Below are positions 41,843 to 52,487 of a DNA stretch of 64,000 bases, one piece after another (positions within the stretch are counted from its first letter, which is position 1; each line of letters opens with the position of its first letter). This stretch comes from Aspergillus flavus (taxonomy: Eukaryota; Ascomycota; Eurotiomycetes; Eurotiales; Aspergillaceae). The notes beneath the pieces are model-generated. The model was given only the letters and a program-made list of their open reading frames with translations. It was not told the origin of the DNA and did not search any database. The stretch spans positions 434,001-498,000 of the forward strand of contig NC_092404.1 in NCBI RefSeq assembly GCF_009017415.1, written 5' to 3'. The translations under genes and the position numbers were made by a program.

Positions 41843-43748
41843 TCAAAGCCCCGCTTGAAAGCTCTTCGGCCAGACATCCGCATAAGTAAGGTTCGTAAAA
41901 AGAGGCACATCGATCTCGCAGATCGTCCCTTCCGCGGGCAACGTGCCATTGGAAAAGTAAGCCCGGACCACCTTGGCCGTACAAAGAGACGGCACGGACA
42001 GGGTAGTATGCTATTACAAGTAGACGGATTAGCGGTGCGCTTTGAATGAAACGGGACCAGGAAACTCTTACCCCGTAGCCATTCTGCTCGAGCAGAACAC
42101 TCCCTTCAAAAGTAGCGGTCAGGTTCTTCGCCGCCGCAAGCGGAGTACTCGGGTCATATCTGTTGCTAAGAACCAATACAGGGTGAGGTGTCTTTACATC
42201 GAAGTCACCAGTGTACCGTTCCTTGGCGTACATCTTCTTATTCCATTGTGCGCATCGCATGTCGGTATTGGCACCGTCACTCGCGATCCTGCTCAGAGAT
42301 GCCCTTACATTGCTGTATGGTAGCACATCCGACATACTGGCTGATGCTGCCTTGTCGGAGCATCTGATACCGCTCTCTACCTCGTTGGAAGACGAGGTCA
42401 AAGACGCGGACAAACCGTATGATTTTACGGTCGAGTATACCTCGGAACTACCCAAGACGGTCGCGTTGCGGGTCTGTACGTAGTAAATGAGTTCTGAGGT
42501 CAATGGCCAGGAGTTTGGAGCGTATAGCGCTTCCTTGATGGTGGATTTGACGTCGGTGTATGTTATGACTCCTCCATTGCTTGGGATTGGGATGGGATTG
42601 AACTTGAGCTCGTCGAGCATCACATAAATCGCCGCTTCTAGGTTGGCGGCACTGCTGTAGATCTTTGCTAGAGGGCAAAGCTCTGGTGCGGCAAAGCAAC
42701 CTGAGCAGAAGCCTTTCAAGACCGTGTCAACATCCGCAACGGCTTCCGCGTTACTTTGCAGAAGGAAAAGGAAAGGTCAGCTTTTTGTGGGTGGTAACAG
42801 AAGTATGTAATCCACTCAAGGTCCTGTTATGGATAAGAGAAAGCATCACTTACTATCCGTTGAAGTACTCGGCTGGATTATCCACACCATCAAGGGCCAG
42901 ATATCCCATTCTTTCGGTGAACATAGCTGCCATGACAGCACCGACCGTAGTGCCATAGGAGATTCCTAGAGCGTGGCAGTCAGCACGGTGTACCATAGAT
43001 ACCGGTGGATTCGTGGTACCTACCCCAGTAATTCAGCAAAGCATTCTTTCCCCTGAGAGCATCAAGGACCTGCAACGTGTCCCTCGCCGCAAAGGTAGTT
43101 CCAATGAGACTTCCATTCTCGCCATTCTGGGCATAACATGCTTGCGCATAGTTTGTGCTCTGGGCCCATATTTCACCCCGGGCTGTATTAGACGCTGTGC
43201 CGTCGTTTGGAGCCTGAAGCGATGCAAGCTCCCTGGAGGAGTCATTGCTATAGCACGAAAATGGAATCGTGTTTCCGACACCCCTGGGAGAAGTGATTAG
43301 AATGATTCATATTCAAGTGAATCGGGATCACAAACCGAGGGTTGAAGGTTATGACATCAGAGTGTCCACCGAGGATACTAAGGGATTTATGTCAGTATTT
43401 GAATAGAAAGATCTACCTGTCAACTTACGTTTGGAATTCCTTGCCATATGATCCAAGGCCCTCGAAGGAATTTACACCAGGGCCACCAAAGTTGACAAAG
43501 ACAGGCTCTGCGGTTGCTTTCTTGGCCGCCGGCCATTTGCCGATATCCAGAGTCAAAGTCTTGTTGGATGTAGAATCTGTGTAGTCCAATGGCACGTCGA
43601 GTGTTCCGCAGATCATCGGCCCTGTGGCATTGGTTGGGTCGCAAAGTCCTTTCCATTGGATCTTGCCTAATTCCGCTTGCGTGAGAGAAGCAAGCGACGC
43701 CATGGACAGCAGTCCGGCAGTGAAAGATGAAGACTGCCTCATTATCAA
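41843..43748 (-). CDS. secreted S33-family tripeptidyl aminopeptidase-like hydrolase
   Basis: Six exons, 43748-43429, 43377-43336, 43283-43024, 42965-42854, 42753-42072 and 42010-41843, all in agreeing phases, give 527 aa. A signal peptide leads (SFTAGLLSMASLASLTQA). The alpha/beta-hydrolase core shows PVFVNFGGPG, the oxyanion loop, HSDVITFNPRGVGNT, the nucleophile in YWGISYGTTVGAVMA, and a C-terminal TAP-like domain with VLVLSNRYDPSTPLAAAKNL, which carries the Asp, and the NGYGHTTL catalytic His after the fifth junction. Cys-rich lid CSGCFAAPELCPLAKI. It should cleave N-terminal tripeptides or related substrates outside the cell. The frame stops at 41843 just after KSFQAG. Reading one base fewer in the G run at 41849-41852 would continue as FESVDDAELLKAVMLISEKM to 41767. 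Confidence 0.88.
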
Positions 43749-44255
43749 GTCACGAGGAGTATTTCAATAGAGATAGAGTGGAACTGTTGAATAGTTGTAG
43801 AGACAACTCCAACCAGGAAAGCAGGAACTCAGCCCATTGTTATATAGCAGGATCAATCAAGGCAGAGCCCTACCAATTCTCAGAATGGATCAATCCGCGA
43901 GGCAGCTGCTGGTCAAGGCTGACTCGGCCCCCAATGTGTTGATTGTCCACATGGCCCCATATTGATATCTATTCTAGCCCAATATGTCAGCATATCGCCC
44001 TACGGTCGGCAAGACGTGTGCCGTGCTGCAGCTAATGGTGGCTGAGGACAGAGATCGGCGCCCCAACTGGAGCCAAGATCAAATGGCTCCCGGAGTTGAT
44101 AGGCCGAACATCTAAGTTACCACTTTGAGTTTAGCGCGAGGAAGTTCTACAAATAATGACTCGATTGAGATCGGCAACCGGCTAAGCTATTAGTGCAGAC
44201 GCCTTGGAGGCTTGTATAGAATAGCCCCCACGGTTGACATCCGACAAGAGAGCAT
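43749..44255. other. intergenic, promoter of the S33 peptidase
   Basis: Carries a TATA box for the minus-strand peptidase gene. No additional gene seen. Confidence 0.5.
43838..43847 (-). promoter_or_regulatory. TATA box of the S33 peptidase gene
   Basis: Minus-strand CTATATAACA, about 90-100 nt upstream of the ATG at 43748. Confidence 0.5.
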
Positions 44256-44576
44256 ATGGAGCTGAGACTTCTAGAGACACAAGAAATATTGTCCAAGCTT
44301 GGCAAAGATATAATAGCCACCGTCCCACAGGCTTTGGGGGTTATATCTTCGGCATCTGAGATAGGCCCCGTAATCGATGTTTCTTCCTCGATCAACGGGT
44401 CGGCCGGATATATGATGACCTGGCCTCTGTACACGGCAGGGAAATCATCGGCCATGGAAAGTGAAGCCCGGAAGTGGATCATTCAACGTCTTCAGGATTT
44501 TGGCCACAACACAGGAATCACACTAGCCCTGCAACTTGTGGAGGACATCATTAGGATAGATCAATGCGCCAACTGA
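44256..44576 (+). pseudogene. C-terminal fragment of a fungal-specific transcription factor
   Basis: The 106-codon frame ends in GYMMTWPLYTAGKSSAMESE, then ARKWIIQRLQDFGHNTGI and ALQLVEDIIRID. This is the usual C-terminal signature of Zn2Cys6 regulators ('WPLF.AG.....R..I...L......G...AL..VE.IW'). The DNA-binding and middle parts are absent: the 500 bp upstream contain stops in this frame and no zinc cluster. It is probably a relic of a regulator, or a truncated copy; a short independent gene is less likely. Confidence 0.5.
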
Positions 44577-44973
44577 GAATCCCGACCCTGACCTCGGGAC
44601 CTTTCCAACGATGACTGGAACGATTATCATGAATGAACATTGAGTGTGCACTAGTTCCTTTCTTTTCCCCTTTTTCTTTTTTCCTTAACTCCAGGCAGTG
44701 AGGTAATCCAAATTCGCGTAAGTACCAGTCAGCACTTCATACAGCTACAGGGTATATATACTTGAAAAACTAAAGGCTCGAGATGTTTTAGTAGCTAGGG
44801 TTGCTCGCAGAGTTGGTTTAAGTGCAGGCATTCAGCAAAGATATGTGGTGGTGCATTAAATCCGCGGTGCTGACCGGAATTAGTTCTCGTCCTTAAATTT
44901 AGCCACCGGTAAAGTTAAAAAAAACCCACGATCGGCCTTCCAATCCTTCAACCTCTCATATTCATTCTCCGCC
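44577..44973. other. intergenic, nothing recognised
   Basis: Contains a T/C tract near 44660-44690 and presumably the promoter of the GST-like gene. Confidence 0.45.
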
Positions 44974-45943
44974 ATGCTTCTGCGGCTCTACCAAAAACTG
45001 CGAGGTCGGAATTATTCCGATCCTTGTCTTTATACCTTTCCCTTTTCTCTGTATTCGATTATGGTCCAGTTTACAATTGCTTTGGCGCTGCGGGACAAAT
45101 CACAATCATCCCGAGAATTAGCGAAAATTAAGCATCGCCTAGTAAATCTACATCGGAATGAAAATTTAAGCGAGGACTATCTTTTGCACGTAAATCCGAA
45201 GGGAAAGGTGAGTTATCAGAGACATTATACATTTCTCGAAATAGGGCAGGCGCGAGGCAAAATGGCTACATAAAAGCATCGTACTGATTTATATACATTG
45301 CAGGTCCCAGCGTTAACCAGCAAGTCAATTCCAGCGCCTCTCACAGACAGCTTATCCATCTCATATTGGGTCTGCGAGCAACATCCAAGCTTGATCCCGG
45401 AAGCCCATCGGACAACCATACAACGCCTACTGTCCCAGCTTCACCACATTCAAGCAGAGAATAATCCAAACCCGGCAGTAGATGACCTTCTGGCTCGTAC
45501 TGATATCTCGCCTGAGCATCGTCGCGCTTTAGAGTATAAACGAGACTGGTAAGCTTGACCTGGTTCGTTCGCACTTTCACATTCCAAGGTAACAGGGTGC
45601 GCTATACAGCGACAGAAAGCAAATAGAACCCGATTTAGATAATGGATACGAAGATGGTATGACGGATCAAGCGAAACAGCTGTTCTCTAAGGTTCTGGTT
45701 GAGTACCAAAAGTTCAACCACGGGGGGATGTGGATATTTGGGGACAAAACAGGCCCAACAGTGCTGGATGCACATATTGTGGCATTTACAGCGAGACTCA
45801 TTGACATCCATCTTGAAGAATTGGTCCCTCCCCAGTTGCAAACATATGCAAAAGCGATCATGGAATTGCCGGAATGGGAGACAGTCATGCAAGGGATGCC
45901 AACAGTCTGGAACCCTTCCCTGGGCCCGATAGATCAACTATAG
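44974..45943 (+). CDS. glutathione S-transferase-like protein
   Basis: Exons 44974-45207, 45304-45548 and 45610-45943 join in phase to 270 aa; introns are 96 and 61 nt. For the second intron the acceptor GCTATACAG is required; the nearer GGTAACAG would put the frame out. The N-terminal part (LYTFPFSLYSIMVQFTIAL) has the thioredoxin-like start with an 'FPFS' motif in place of the classical Ser/Cys site. The KVPALTS strand contains the cis-proline that binds glutathione. The C-terminal half is all-helical, with WIFGDKTGPTVLDAHIVAFTARLIDI, the typical 'DAHI..F..RL' helix with the capping Asp. Role: probably conjugation or stress-related; the substrate is unknown. Confidence 0.8.
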
Positions 45944-46102
45944 ACATATCATTCGAAATATACTCGTGAATGTCCAATTATCGAATCTCCCTATTCGGTC
46001 GAGTTATCACATCAAAGGCGGAAACAACCCAAACCAAGCCATAATTCCCGGGCGGCATTTTACCAGCGCCAGAAATACTAGAGCAACCGTTCTCGACGAC
46101 AA

Positions 46103-47479
46103 TCAAGCCAAGGGTATTCCTTCCAAGTTCTGATAGTAGCGTCCATCCAAGCCGGCTTGCGCCCTAGCTTCTGCGTTAAAAGGCTCCTTGATGTAGCCCC
46201 GGAAGTACTTCCGTACATTGCTGCGGAAAACGTGAACTGGGTCGGTTCCCTCTTCTTGACAGATCCATGTCAACCATCTATGGCCGGTCGTAACGTGTGT
46301 GATCTCGTCGTTATGGATAACCTCTAAACTCTGAACACTCTCGGTATCACCCGCCCTGCGGAACTTGTCGATGGTCATCGGATTGACATCTAGGCCTCGC
46401 GCTTCATGTACAAGCGCAATGATACTGATCCGTGCCCTGAGATCATGAGCTGTCATAGTAGCCGATTCCCAGAGACCGTGATGAACGGGGAGCGCGCCAA
46501 AGTAAGAACCCATTTCTTCTATCCGCGCGCGCAGTAGCGAGAAGTGTTTGGCTTCGTCGTTAGCTACCTTAAGCCAGTCATGAAAGAATGCACGTGGCAG
46601 TTCCCGCGAGCCGCCTGGTGAATCTGGGTTCGTCTGGAACGTTGCGAACCGTATGCATATGTCAACTGCAAGATCGATGGCCCAGAGCTCAATATTCGCC
46701 AACGCATGCAGCATGGCAATTCGGCTTTTCAGTGTACCACCTTTTCCGGCCTTTGGTATGGCCCAGGGTTGGACTTCAGACAGCCCTTCCCGTGGAGGTT
46801 GAGCGGGAGGCGAAACACTTCCTCTTCCAAGAGGCATAGGAGATGATGAGGCTTCCTTCTCAGTTAAGATAGAAAATAAATGATGAGTCAGTTCGATCTT
46901 ATGTTCCGGGTTCGCCGTATTCAGAATATGAGCACACCAGTCACACACTGTAGCATTTTCGTCAAGGTATTTAGCTGGACCTGACTCAATCTGCTGAGCT
47001 GGCGGATCTTCCTCTTGCGGGGTGGTCTTGTTCTTAGACCCTCGATTTTTCTTCGCCTTGAACTTTTCACTGACAGGTTCGAGCTTAACTAGCGACACCT
47101 CAGAACCGTCTTCTGTATTGTACATCAAAGTCACGTATTCGCCACGGACATCGACCGGGTATGTGCAGGCCTTAATGCCAACACTCGATTCGCCAGTCTC
47201 TACGTTGAAATCATACGCATGCCATGGGCACGAGGCAACGTATGCTGAATCTTCAATATCGATCTGAGAGTCCTGCATAGGACCGCCGGCATGCGGGCAT
47301 TCGGCCTCCATGGAGTAATAAGTCCAACCATCGTCGGTTTCATTGGCCGCGCGATCTACCTTCTTTGACGGCTCAATTACAGGGAGGCGAAACAATACCA
47401 GGCGCTTTTTGTCGGAGAGATGGATGACATATCGCGCCTGGGTAAAGTCAGAAAGCTGACCAAGCCGAACTACCACCAT
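46103..47479 (-). CDS. Rieske [2Fe-2S] domain fused to DUF455 ferritin-like domain
   Basis: One exon, 458 aa from ATG 47479 (MVVVRLGQL); the frame is open 16 codons further but the context favours this start. Residues 1-150 form a Rieske-type domain: ECPHAGGPMQDSQI and ASCPWHAYDFNVETGES give the C-x-H ... C-x2-H cluster ligands (C61, H63, C84, H87). A Lys/Pro-rich linker follows (KFKAKKNRGSKNK). The second half is a DUF455 ferritin-like four-helix domain with carboxylate/His repeats ANIELWAIDLAVDICIR, VANDEAKHFSLLRARI, LVHEARGLDVNP and VIHNDEITHVTTGHRWL, which would bind a di-iron centre. A redox enzyme in which the Rieske cluster feeds electrons to the di-iron site is the obvious reading (inference). 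The substrate is unknown. DUF455 alone is mostly bacterial. Confidence 0.88.
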   Translation of the reverse strand: MVVVRLGQLSDFTQARYVIHLSDKKRLVLFRLPVIEPSKKVDRAANETDDGWTYYSMEAECPHAGGPMQDSQIDIEDSAYVASCPWHAYDFNVETGESSVGIKACTYPVDVRGEYVTLMYNTEDGSEVSLVKLEPVSEKFKAKKNRGSKNKTTPQEEDPPAQQIESGPAKYLDENATVCDWCAHILNTANPEHKIELTHHLFSILTEKEASSSPMPLGRGSVSPPAQPPREGLSEVQPWAIPKAGKGGTLKSRIAMLHALANIELWAIDLAVDICIRFATFQTNPDSPGGSRELPRAFFHDWLKVANDEAKHFSLLRARIEEMGSYFGALPVHHGLWESATMTAHDLRARISIIALVHEARGLDVNPMTIDKFRRAGDTESVQSLEVIHNDEITHVTTGHRWLTWICQEEGTDPVHVFRSNVRKYFRGYIKEPFNAEARAQAGLDGRYYQNLEGIPLA

Positions 47480-47689
47480 CTTGCATATGCAGACCTGGTT
47501 GTTGATTGTAATAAAGGGTGTATACAAAATCGTATGTGGTCTGATTCATGCCTGCCCAATGTGGGGTCACGTGGGGTTGTGTAGATTTTTGTCAGACCAT
47601 CCCGTATCAGGCAAAGAGATCTTTGAGTGAATTATTAAACTATTAAATTGCATTTATTTATACAAAACTGGGTACGATCTTCAACACAA

Positions 47690-47761
47690 TCCGATATGGT
47701 GTAATGGTTAACATCGCTGTCTCTCACACAGCAGCTCGGGGTTCGATTCCCCGTATCGGAA
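47690..47761 (+). tRNA. trnE(CTC): tRNA-Glu (CTC)
   Basis: A 72-nt cloverleaf without intron: acceptor TCCGATA/TATCGGA with discriminator A, anticodon stem GCTGT/ACAGC with the loop CTCTCAC (anticodon CTC), T arm CGGGG-TTCGATT-CCCCG. It is followed by T-rich Pol III termination sequence (TTTTCTTTTTATTTTTT). Confidence 0.95.
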
Positions 47762-47967
47762 GATTTTCTTTTTATTTTTTATTTTTGGCTCTTCGCCATC
47801 TTCTGCTGTTAAAATACCTCCAATGAGAGAGAGCCGGTGTTTACATTAACTCTGATCAAAGCATTTCTGAACTCAATGTTCAAGCTCTCGGGCTGTGGAC
47901 ACCGGAACGAGGCTGAAAGCGCGTAGTTACGGATTTCAACGTGGGATATGTACAAGAATGGTTGTGT

Positions 47968-47977
47968 TATATATAAA
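47968..47977 (+). promoter_or_regulatory. TATA box of the Zn2Cys6 gene
   Basis: TATATATAAA lies about 100-110 nt upstream of the ATG at 48079 and about 200 nt after the tRNA-Glu gene. Confidence 0.5.
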
Positions 47978-48078
47978 CCGCCTCTGGCCCGTTCCCGCTT
48001 CACCAGTCTCCTCACTCTCCATCCTCAACACTACCTTCGGCTTTAGTGTCAACAGATTTATAACTGTTAAATAAAACC

Positions 48079-49449
48079 ATGCCTACTGTCGACCCGCAGA
48101 TATTTAGAAGATTCAAATTGGACTCTGCCCCTAAACGACGAGCTCAACCGCAGTTTTCGCCGACCGGCAGGCCCATTAAGCAGTCGCGGAAGACACATAC
48201 CAAATCTCGCAATGGCTGTGCAACATGCAAACGGAACCGAGTCAAGTGTGATGAAGGTCGCCCAATTTGTGGTAGATGCTCTAAACGGCAAGAAAGTTGT
48301 GTTTATGAGGAGAAGCCTTCTCCTGAACTCAGAGACAAAGTCGGTCTGCAAGAAATAGTTCTCTGTGACCAGTTGTTAGACAACCGGGCAGAACACGAAC
48401 GTCTAGAATGGCGCATCGAGACTGACCTTACATACTCGCTCATCAACAACATTTTGAACACTGGTTCACCACATCGACCCCCAAGAGGAACAAATATCCC
48501 CGCCGCCGCAATGACACCAAGTACGCACCTGACGCAACACTTGCCCAAATGCATCGATATGTCATTTCAGTCTTACCCAGGGTGTAAATTATTCCATCGA
48601 TTTGTTTTGCCCAACTGTGCAGCTACCCCGGCGCTCATGCATGGTCTCCTTGCGCTATCTGCTCGACAGCTGCAACACCTTCAGCCTTCGTGCCGGCTTC
48701 ATGAAAGAGCCTACCTTTTCCACACACAGGTCGCCACAAGAGTACTAAATCAAGAACTTACACAAGCTACAATAGCAGCCAAGAATCTTGATTTTATATT
48801 TGCTACGTGCCTGTTGATCAACATGATATCCTTCGCGACAGATGAGACTATCCCTTCCAACTCCTGGTTGTTCATGTCCGATAGCGTGTCCATCGACAAC
48901 GCTCTTAACTGGTTCATGGTACAACAAGGGATGGGCTACTTGTCGAAAATTCTCAATCGCAATCCCAATGGCAGTGTCTGGAACACAGAGCTCGACGCTG
49001 ACACATCGTGCAACCCACAATTTGTCATCAAAGATGACCTTCCGTCTTATTCAGACTTGGAACTGATACCCCAAACACTAGCTGAAATCTGTTGCATCAC
49101 AGCAGACAGTACCCCAGACAATAACTCGTATTATACGCCTCTTGTGTTACTTTCCCGAGCCTTCCGCATCAAGAGCGTGGGGTTCGGCAACCTTAACAGC
49201 TATTTATCTTTTGGCCCACATGTACCGCAGTCTTATCGCTTACTGCTGCGTCAGAAAGATGAGAGGGCATTACTGCTTTTTATGTTATGGTTGATGCTGT
49301 TCGAGGAAGAAACATGCTGGTGGATTGGAGCGCGCACGAGGAATGAGTACACAGCCGTGTTGTGGCTGCTGAGCCGGAGCGAAGACCAGAGGATAAGAGA
49401 GGTCGCTCGGGATCCGACGGTTTTTGTCCGATCGAATGCTTCAGTGTAG
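48079..49449 (+). CDS. Zn2Cys6 transcription factor
   Basis: One exon, 456 aa. The N-terminal Zn2Cys6 cluster (NGCATCKRNRVKCDEGRPIC then GRCSKRQESC) has CX2CX6CX6CX2CX6C spacing, Cys 47 to 74, flanked by basic residues for DNA contact. A short linker leads to a Fungal_trans_2-like regulatory region (LTQHLPKCIDMSFQSYPGCKLFHRFVLPNCAATPALMHGLLALSARQLQHL). This resembles UPC2/ECM22-type sterol and other small regulators. Directly downstream on the same strand is the NmrA-like gene, which may be its target; that is inference from adjacency only. Confidence 0.9.
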   Translation: MPTVDPQIFRRFKLDSAPKRRAQPQFSPTGRPIKQSRKTHTKSRNGCATCKRNRVKCDEGRPICGRCSKRQESCVYEEKPSPELRDKVGLQEIVLCDQLLDNRAEHERLEWRIETDLTYSLINNILNTGSPHRPPRGTNIPAAAMTPSTHLTQHLPKCIDMSFQSYPGCKLFHRFVLPNCAATPALMHGLLALSARQLQHLQPSCRLHERAYLFHTQVATRVLNQELTQATIAAKNLDFIFATCLLINMISFATDETIPSNSWLFMSDSVSIDNALNWFMVQQGMGYLSKILNRNPNGSVWNTELDADTSCNPQFVIKDDLPSYSDLELIPQTLAEICCITADSTPDNNSYYTPLVLLSRAFRIKSVGFGNLNSYLSFGPHVPQSYRLLLRQKDERALLLFMLWLMLFEEETCWWIGARTRNEYTAVLWLLSRSEDQRIREVARDPTVFVRSNASV

Positions 49450-49939
49450 TTGGCTTTGTGTCTTAGTTGTTTAAGTTTACGTTGTCAGTGCAATTAAGTT
49501 TTTCGCAACGAGTTTGGCCGACGATTTCTCGTGACCTTTCCTCGAATGGTGATGAGGGATTTTCCATTCCACCAAGGAATCCTGACGCAAGAATCACAAT
49601 CGATCGTGGAAGCATCGAGTGAGCTCATCCATGGCCGGTCGAAGTGACCAGAGACCATGTCCCAAATAGGAAATTTTCGTATCAGGATGTGGGTCCGGGA
49701 GGATTCAACTCTCGAATTGATCTATCTCATTGGACAGCGAACCATCCCGCCTCATGTACTCTGGCTGCACCGAACAATGTCCTGGGAAAAGGGCATCAGG
49801 ACACGCATGGCAAATAGGACTGGAAAAGCTATATAAGGACCGAGAATTCCACTGCTGAGTATGTCTTCATTGACTAACAACTCACATTCTCTGAATATCT
49901 TATTTGTTATACGCATTTGACAGCAAACTAGTGGACATT
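49450..49939. other. intergenic, promoter of the NmrA-like gene
   Basis: Contains a TATATAAG box at 49830-49837, about 105 nt upstream of the ATG at 49940. No gene of its own. Confidence 0.5.
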
Positions 49940-51026
49940 ATGGTCAACGTCGCGATTGCTGGTGGTACCGGTGATGTAGGGAGGACCATCCTGGAGGTAT
50001 TGCAAGAATCTACCAAACACCAGGCGTTTGTTCTATCTCGAAAGGTATGGATACCCCGTTGCGACAATTAACCAAGATGCTGACACAAGATAGTCGTCGA
50101 CAGGATTCCCAAACACTCTCGTGGCTGACTACAACGACATCGATCAACTCGCCTCCCTGCTTGAGGACAACAAGATCCATACAGTCATATGCGCTATATC
50201 CGCTGAAGGGGACTCCCTTGAGTCGGCGCAGCTGAACCTGATTAAGGCAGCCGCACGGTCCCAGACCACGAAACGCTTTATCGCAAATGGATTTGCTATT
50301 CCTTACCCCAAGGAGTTCGTTATTCGACCCCTTCTATCCCATCGTAATGCTGACTCATATCAGAGCCCTGGAGGTTTTACCCCAGCTCAAGGTCTATTTC
50401 GACGGATTGGAAGAGCTTCGCAAGTCAGAACTGGAATGGACTGTATTCCATATCGGCATGTTCATGGACTACTTTGCCACCCCGGCCCTGAAGTCATACC
50501 TGAAGCCACACATCGCCGCATTCGATCTCGAAAACAAAGTCGCCGCCATTCCAGGAGATGGTAATGTCCCCGTAAGTCTGATCTACTCGTTTGATATGGC
50601 CAGATTCGTGGTTGCATCCCTGGACCTGGAACACTGGGAAGAAGAAAGCCGTGTCGTTGGGGACGAGATAACTTGGAATGAGTTTCTTGTTCTGGCTGAG
50701 GAGGCTCGTGGTGAGTATTCATTTACTACATTCATTCGATACCTATCGACAGGTCTCGCTAATTGAAATTAGGATCCAAATTCGAGGTGCACTATGATGA
50801 CATCGAGAAGCTGAAGCGGTTCGAGATCACTGAACTGCCGGCCCAAAAGGCTCTCTACAATCGGTACCCGAAGGAGGCCTTTCAGTGGGTTACCTCGATC
50901 TTTGAACGGTTTACTGCTGACGGTAGCTCTCACATTCCCAAGTCTGGTAGCTTGAATGAACGTTTCCCCGAAATAAGAACGCTTTCGGTTAAGGAGATGC
51001 TCAATACTTACTGGAAAAGTGGATGA
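49940..51026 (+). CDS. NmrA-like / isoflavone reductase-like NAD(P)-binding protein
   Basis: Four exons, 49940-50044, 50094-50314, 50364-50710 and 50773-51026, give 308 aa. Introns are 49, 49 and 62 nt. The second has an unusual GTTCGT donor but a clear CTGAC branch point and CAG acceptor, and it restores the frame PKEALEVLPQLKVYFDGLEELRKS. The Rossmann motif is at the start (VAIAGGTGDVGRTILEVL, glycine pattern GGTGxxG). Typical continuations are ASLLEDNKIHTVICAIS, KRFIANGFAIPYP, LEWTVFHIGMFMDY. Members of this family are atypical short-chain dehydrogenases that reduce aromatic metabolites or act as redox-sensing regulators like NmrA. The active-site Lys of the reductases is not obvious, so a regulatory role is possible. 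Confidence 0.88.
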
Positions 51027-51520
51027 GCTAGCCATGGATATTGTTCGAGGTTTGGGTGATATGATGTTATCCATACTATTTCGGTTGGGTACCCCGTTCA
51101 AGTTATAATTGTACTCCCAAGAATATTAGAATAGCGAAATGGATTGATTTGTAGACAGTAATCCCTTCGATGATGCTGAGCTTTCGAACTTGTAGATTAA
51201 CTATTGGACTTTTAAGAAACTAATATTAAACAGTCAGAGTAGCCTGGTCACAGGAATAAGTAGACAGGGAGCTCCTACAAGAATCCGCGGTTAAACCCGG
51301 ACTGGAGAACAGGCATTCAAAACACTGTCATGAATACCTGCGGAAGGACAGATATAGCACTGCAGGTGAAACATGACTGGTCATTATTTCATAGAGGCGG
51401 TCAAAGAGAAACAGTCGAAACAAAACAAAGCAGTTCCCTCCCCCGCTCTCCAACCCAACTCAATCGCCCCTCCCCTCACCACGCAGAACACTCAGGAATA
51501 CCTGCCTATCACCCGTTACC
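51027..51520. other. intergenic, nothing recognised
   Basis: Spacer between the NmrA-like gene and the MYND gene; only overlapping shadow frames. Confidence 0.5.
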
Positions 51521-52234
51521 ATGTCTGACGATACTACTGCTGCTTGTAAGGTCTGCGCAAAGGAATCGTCGAACGACATCACCCTCAAAAGATGCGCGAA
51601 ATGCAAGACCCAGTGGTACTGCTCGCGTGAGTGCCAGAAGGCCGATTGGAAGACCCATAAGAAGACTTGTGGCAAGAACGCAGACGAGACATTCGCCAAT
51701 ACAACCTCGACCGGTGGTACCCGTCCCAGGAACCTCGAGGTCTTTATCGAGAAGCCGTTCCACCAGTTGCACAGCAAGAAATGGCTCCACGATCGCCCGG
51801 AGAAGGACGTCTACAAGCTCCTTATCGATACGTATCGGATGAAGATGGAAGACCAATACACCATCGAAGGTGAAGTCGATGAGGACTCGATCTATTCCGG
51901 TAGACCCGACAGTCGCGACGGGTTTTGTCGATTCCTACGCCTGGTGGAAAAGAAACGCGGCTTGCTTCCCCCGTGGTGGTCTCCGGAGAAAGCCAAGGCG
52001 TGCATGGCCTACGGGCTGAACAAAGACAATTGGAGCTCGCTCGACTGTTGCGCCGAAAAGGGCGACTTTGTCGAACACTACGGGGATCCCACCTTTCCGA
52101 TGCAAATGAGAATGTTCGGGGAGCATATCTATGGGAGGGGACCAGGAGGACAGCCTGGACTTCAGATGATGCAGATGATGATGCAGGCTGAAAAGGGCGA
52201 AATACAGACTGGTTTGTTGAATATGCGCCGTTGA
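51521..52234 (+). CDS. MYND-type zinc-finger protein
   Basis: One exon, 237 aa. The N-terminal MYND finger (ACKVCAKESSNDITLKRCAK then CKTQWYCSRECQKADWKTH and KKTC) has the C-C, C-C, C-C, H-C ligand set and binds zinc and short peptide motifs. The remaining 170 residues (NLEVFIEKPFHQLHSKKWLHDR, DVYKLLIDTYRMKMED, DSRDGFCRFLRLVEKKRGLLPPWW) belong to a conserved but uncharacterised fungal family; the C-terminus is Met/Gln-rich (LQMMQMMMQAEKGE). Likely a cytosolic or nuclear adaptor. Confidence 0.9.
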   Translation: MSDDTTAACKVCAKESSNDITLKRCAKCKTQWYCSRECQKADWKTHKKTCGKNADETFANTTSTGGTRPRNLEVFIEKPFHQLHSKKWLHDRPEKDVYKLLIDTYRMKMEDQYTIEGEVDEDSIYSGRPDSRDGFCRFLRLVEKKRGLLPPWWSPEKAKACMAYGLNKDNWSSLDCCAEKGDFVEHYGDPTFPMQMRMFGEHIYGRGPGGQPGLQMMQMMMQAEKGEIQTGLLNMRR

Positions 52235-52487
52235 GATGGGTAGGTGTCATCTACACCAAGAGGTTGACAGGTGGTTCTGTTTAGGATGAATGAATTTCTC
52301 TATCCTATTCATTATATGTAATCAAGGCGACACCTTCTCTGGCTGGTTTCTGAACTGCAAAAGAGACCAGGATTTATGTACAAGGAGTCAGGATTGGGAG
52401 CTCTGCAGGATGTACGGGCCTATTGTATCCAGCATTCTCTCCCTTCTATTGAACTTGCAACTATTGTTTAACATTGACTCTGGGGTA

